Positions 63,401 to 64,000 of a stretch of DNA of 64,000 nt are shown here, piece after piece. This DNA comes from Bacillus sp. Marseille-Q1617 (lineage in GTDB: Bacteria; Bacillota; Bacilli; Bacillales; Bacillaceae_B). The position numbers and the translations under genes are program-made. The notes under the pieces are model-generated. The model did not search any database. It saw nothing but the letters and a program-made list of their open reading frames with translations, and was not told the origin of the DNA. The stretch spans positions 1,241,501 to 1,305,500 of the forward strand of contig NZ_CAHJXM010000001.1 in assembly GCF_903645295.1 (NCBI RefSeq). Direction: 5' to 3'. How positions within the stretch are numbered: the stretch's first letter is position 1; every line of letters begins with the position of its first letter.

Positions 63401-63904
63401 GGAAAAGAGGCACAGCCGGCAGGGGTATTGTATTTCCATGTTCACAACCCGATGATCAACAGTAAAAAGATATTGACGCTGGACCAAATCGAAAATGAAA
63501 TTTTCAAGAGCTTCAAGATGAAGGGGCTGGTCCTCGGCGATGCAGACATCGTCCGCTTGATGGATCGGACCCTTGATAGTGGGAGTTCGGATATCATATC
63601 TGCTGGAATAAAAAAGGACGGTACTCTTTCCTCCAGGTCAAAAGCCGCTTCAAAGGAAGATTTTCATTTTATGCGGAAACATGTAAGGAAGATCTATGAA
63701 AATGCCGGCAATCAAATTGTTTCGGGGGCCGTGGATATTACACCTTATAAACTGAAGGACAGGACTCCATGCCAATTCTGTTCCTACCGTCCGGTATGTC
63801 AATTCGATCAGTCGCTCGAAGAAAATGATTACAGAGTGCTGCGGGCGGCGAAAGCAGAAGATCTGCTTGCAAAAGTAAGAGAGGAGGTAAATGAAAATGA
63901 GTAA
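60416..63904 (+). CDS. addB: ATP-dependent helicase/nuclease subunit B (AddB)
   Basis: A 1162-residue protein with the AddB start [15 protein letters not shown] (Walker A), an inactivated helicase region, and a C-terminal RecB-type nuclease domain (about 780-1140) with [25 protein letters not shown]. Four Cys for a 4Fe-4S cluster are seen: one in FNSCPF (about 801) and three in [12 protein letters not shown] (about 1121, 1124, 1130). With AddA it forms the Chi-regulated end-resection machine. AAGGAG precedes the ATG; its stop overlaps addA by 8 bases. Confidence 0.96.
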   Translation: MAVRFIIGRAGTGKSYGMLSEIKEKLLEQPNGDPIIYLVPDQMSFISEYELVNSPGLNGMIRAQVFSFTRLAWKILQETGGMSRYHLSSVGLNMMIRKIIEEHKDDLHIFSKASEKPGFIDHVEAMLTEFKRYCIKPQELEEFNQEEAQSKALKDKLHDLELIYEKFEEKLMGKYIDSEDYFQLLADNVKNSVLLKNADIYIDGFHSFTPQEYLIIEQLIQHSRNVTIALTADSDQQFGSFSELSLFRMTNETYETLQDISHRAHKPVEEEVYVKPIRFRSGTMQHIEKYFEDRPAVSYTGADARDSIQFLEASNRRAEIEGIAREIRKLARTEGYRYKDIAVLVRNSQDYRDKIETIFQDFEIPFFLDQKRTMLNHPLIELIRSTLEIMNSNWRYEPVFRAVKTDLLFPYQKDPSELREQMDRLENYVLAYGIQGERWTGKERWKYRRFRGLEHVDSPQTDRERELEHEINELRLFISAPIVRLGKRLKKQSTGREFCETLYLYLEELDIPAKLERLRIQAEERGDLVAAREHDQAWSAVIELLDQYVEMLGDEETTIKKFTSILDAGIESMKFSLVPPAIDQVIIADLEKSRLADIKAAFMIGVNDGVLPAKMSEEGVLSDEDREAMLQKGFKIAPTNRTKLLDEEFVAYKAFTTPSEKLFISHPIANEEGKALLPSSYIKRLKEMYPEADTKLLINEPSELSEEEQLHYVCHPNVTISHLTSQLQLKKREYPIYDFWWDVYNFYASSPQWKWQAQHILSSLFHENKAGRLTEETSRDLYGEHILASVSRMELFNSCPFSHFASHGLKLREREFFKLEAPDIGEMFHSALKWISDEVEKHGLTWAGLTKAQCLQLAKDAVAMLAPKLQHQILLSSNRLHYIAKKLEHIIGRASLILSEHAKASGFVPVGVELGFGPNAELPPFQFQLRNGTKMELQGRIDRVDKAEDENGVYLRIVDYKSSARDLDVTEVYYGLALQMLTYLDIVLSHSKQFVGKEAQPAGVLYFHVHNPMINSKKILTLDQIENEIFKSFKMKGLVLGDADIVRLMDRTLDSGSSDIISAGIKKDGTLSSRSKAASKEDFHFMRKHVRKIYENAGNQIVSGAVDITPYKLKDRTPCQFCSYRPVCQFDQSLEENDYRVLRAAKAEDLLAKVREEVNENE

Positions 63905-64000
63905 ATATACCGTTCCCGCTAAACCGGAAGATGTCACCTGGACGGATGATCAGTGGAAAGCAATCTGGGCAAAAGGCCGGGATATCCTCGTTGCAGCCGC
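63897..64000 (+). CDS. addA: ATP-dependent helicase/nuclease subunit A (AddA), 5' part
   Basis: Begins at the ATG 63897, 8 bases before the addB stop codon ends, with GAGGAGG upstream. The first 34 codons read [20 protein letters not shown] then [15 protein letters not shown], the AddA start leading into its Walker A. Cut off by the window end. Confidence 0.93.
   Translation, partial: MSKYTVPAKPEDVTWTDDQWKAIWAKGRDILVAA

Noticed and set aside
1..64000. tRNA, rRNA, replication origin, prophage
   Set aside because: No cloverleaf with a tRNA-like CCA region, rRNA segment, DnaA-box cluster or phage gene module was recognised on either strand.

Overview
The window looks like chromosomal DNA from a Bacillus-like member of the Bacillaceae. 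Gene content and order repeatedly match the hit-ecs-hem-yhf-comK-sipV-addBA part of the Bacillus subtilis map: trpP, hit, ecsABC, a YhfA-type transporter, hmoB, hemEHY, yhgD-yhgE, yhfH-yhfI-lplJ, lcfB, yhfN, a yhzC-like gene next to comK, yhjD-like, yhjE-like, sipV, addB-addA. A Rossellomorea- or marine-Bacillus-type host is my guess from the repeat families; the sequence does not prove it. I saw no rRNA, tRNA, prophage or CRISPR.

Layout. 1-1653: an IS3-family (IS150-type) insertion sequence with a -1 frameshift signal, sitting inside a ~128 bp inverted-repeat element. 1824-9132: YtxH-like protein, TrpP with a clear TRAP-type leader, Hit, an intergenic array of C-rich motifs (3921-4319), EcsABC, an M20 amidohydrolase and a PAP2 phosphatase. 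9181-13392: an ion-transporter-type permease and a LiaF-LiaS-LiaR cell-envelope stress operon without liaIH. 13435-23424: HmoB, the haem genes hemE-hemH-hemY, a LysM-GH18 spore-type glucosaminidase, the TetR/YhgE pair with three matching operators, and a YtkA-type lipoprotein. 23534-30955: yhfH, yhfI, lplJ, a large secreted M14 peptidase, a FadR-controlled acyl-CoA ligase and an enoyl-CoA hydratase. 31660-42224: a YeeE/TsuA transporter, an XRE-cupin regulator divergent from azlCD, YhfN protease, DUF421 protein, the comK pair, an S9 peptidase, a TVP38 protein and signal peptidase I.

42324-58435 is the most distinctive part. A 1070-residue STAND ATPase regulator with a C-terminal OmpR-like/BTAD module is followed by a branched-chain-amino-acid-type ABC importer (livKGFHM order K-G-F-H-M), a KAS III-like enzyme with an altered active site, an alpha/beta hydrolase, a short-chain dehydrogenase, a thiolase, and, beyond a secreted nuclease, an acyl-CoA ligase. 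The ABC operon and the ligase share the same promoter layout: two TGTAACT heptamers 11 bp apart, then a -10 hexamer 9 bp further on. This is how SARP/BTAD activators are known to bind, so I infer one regulon for uptake, CoA-activation and thiolytic breakdown of an unidentified carboxylic acid.

The intergenic DNA also carries two repeat systems: 125 bp hairpin units in two tandem arrays (34701-34996 and 45966-46340) whose stems covary between copies, and short arrays with exact 20 or 21 bp periods at three sites. The window ends with an acetyltransferase, an MFS transporter, addB and the first codons of addA.
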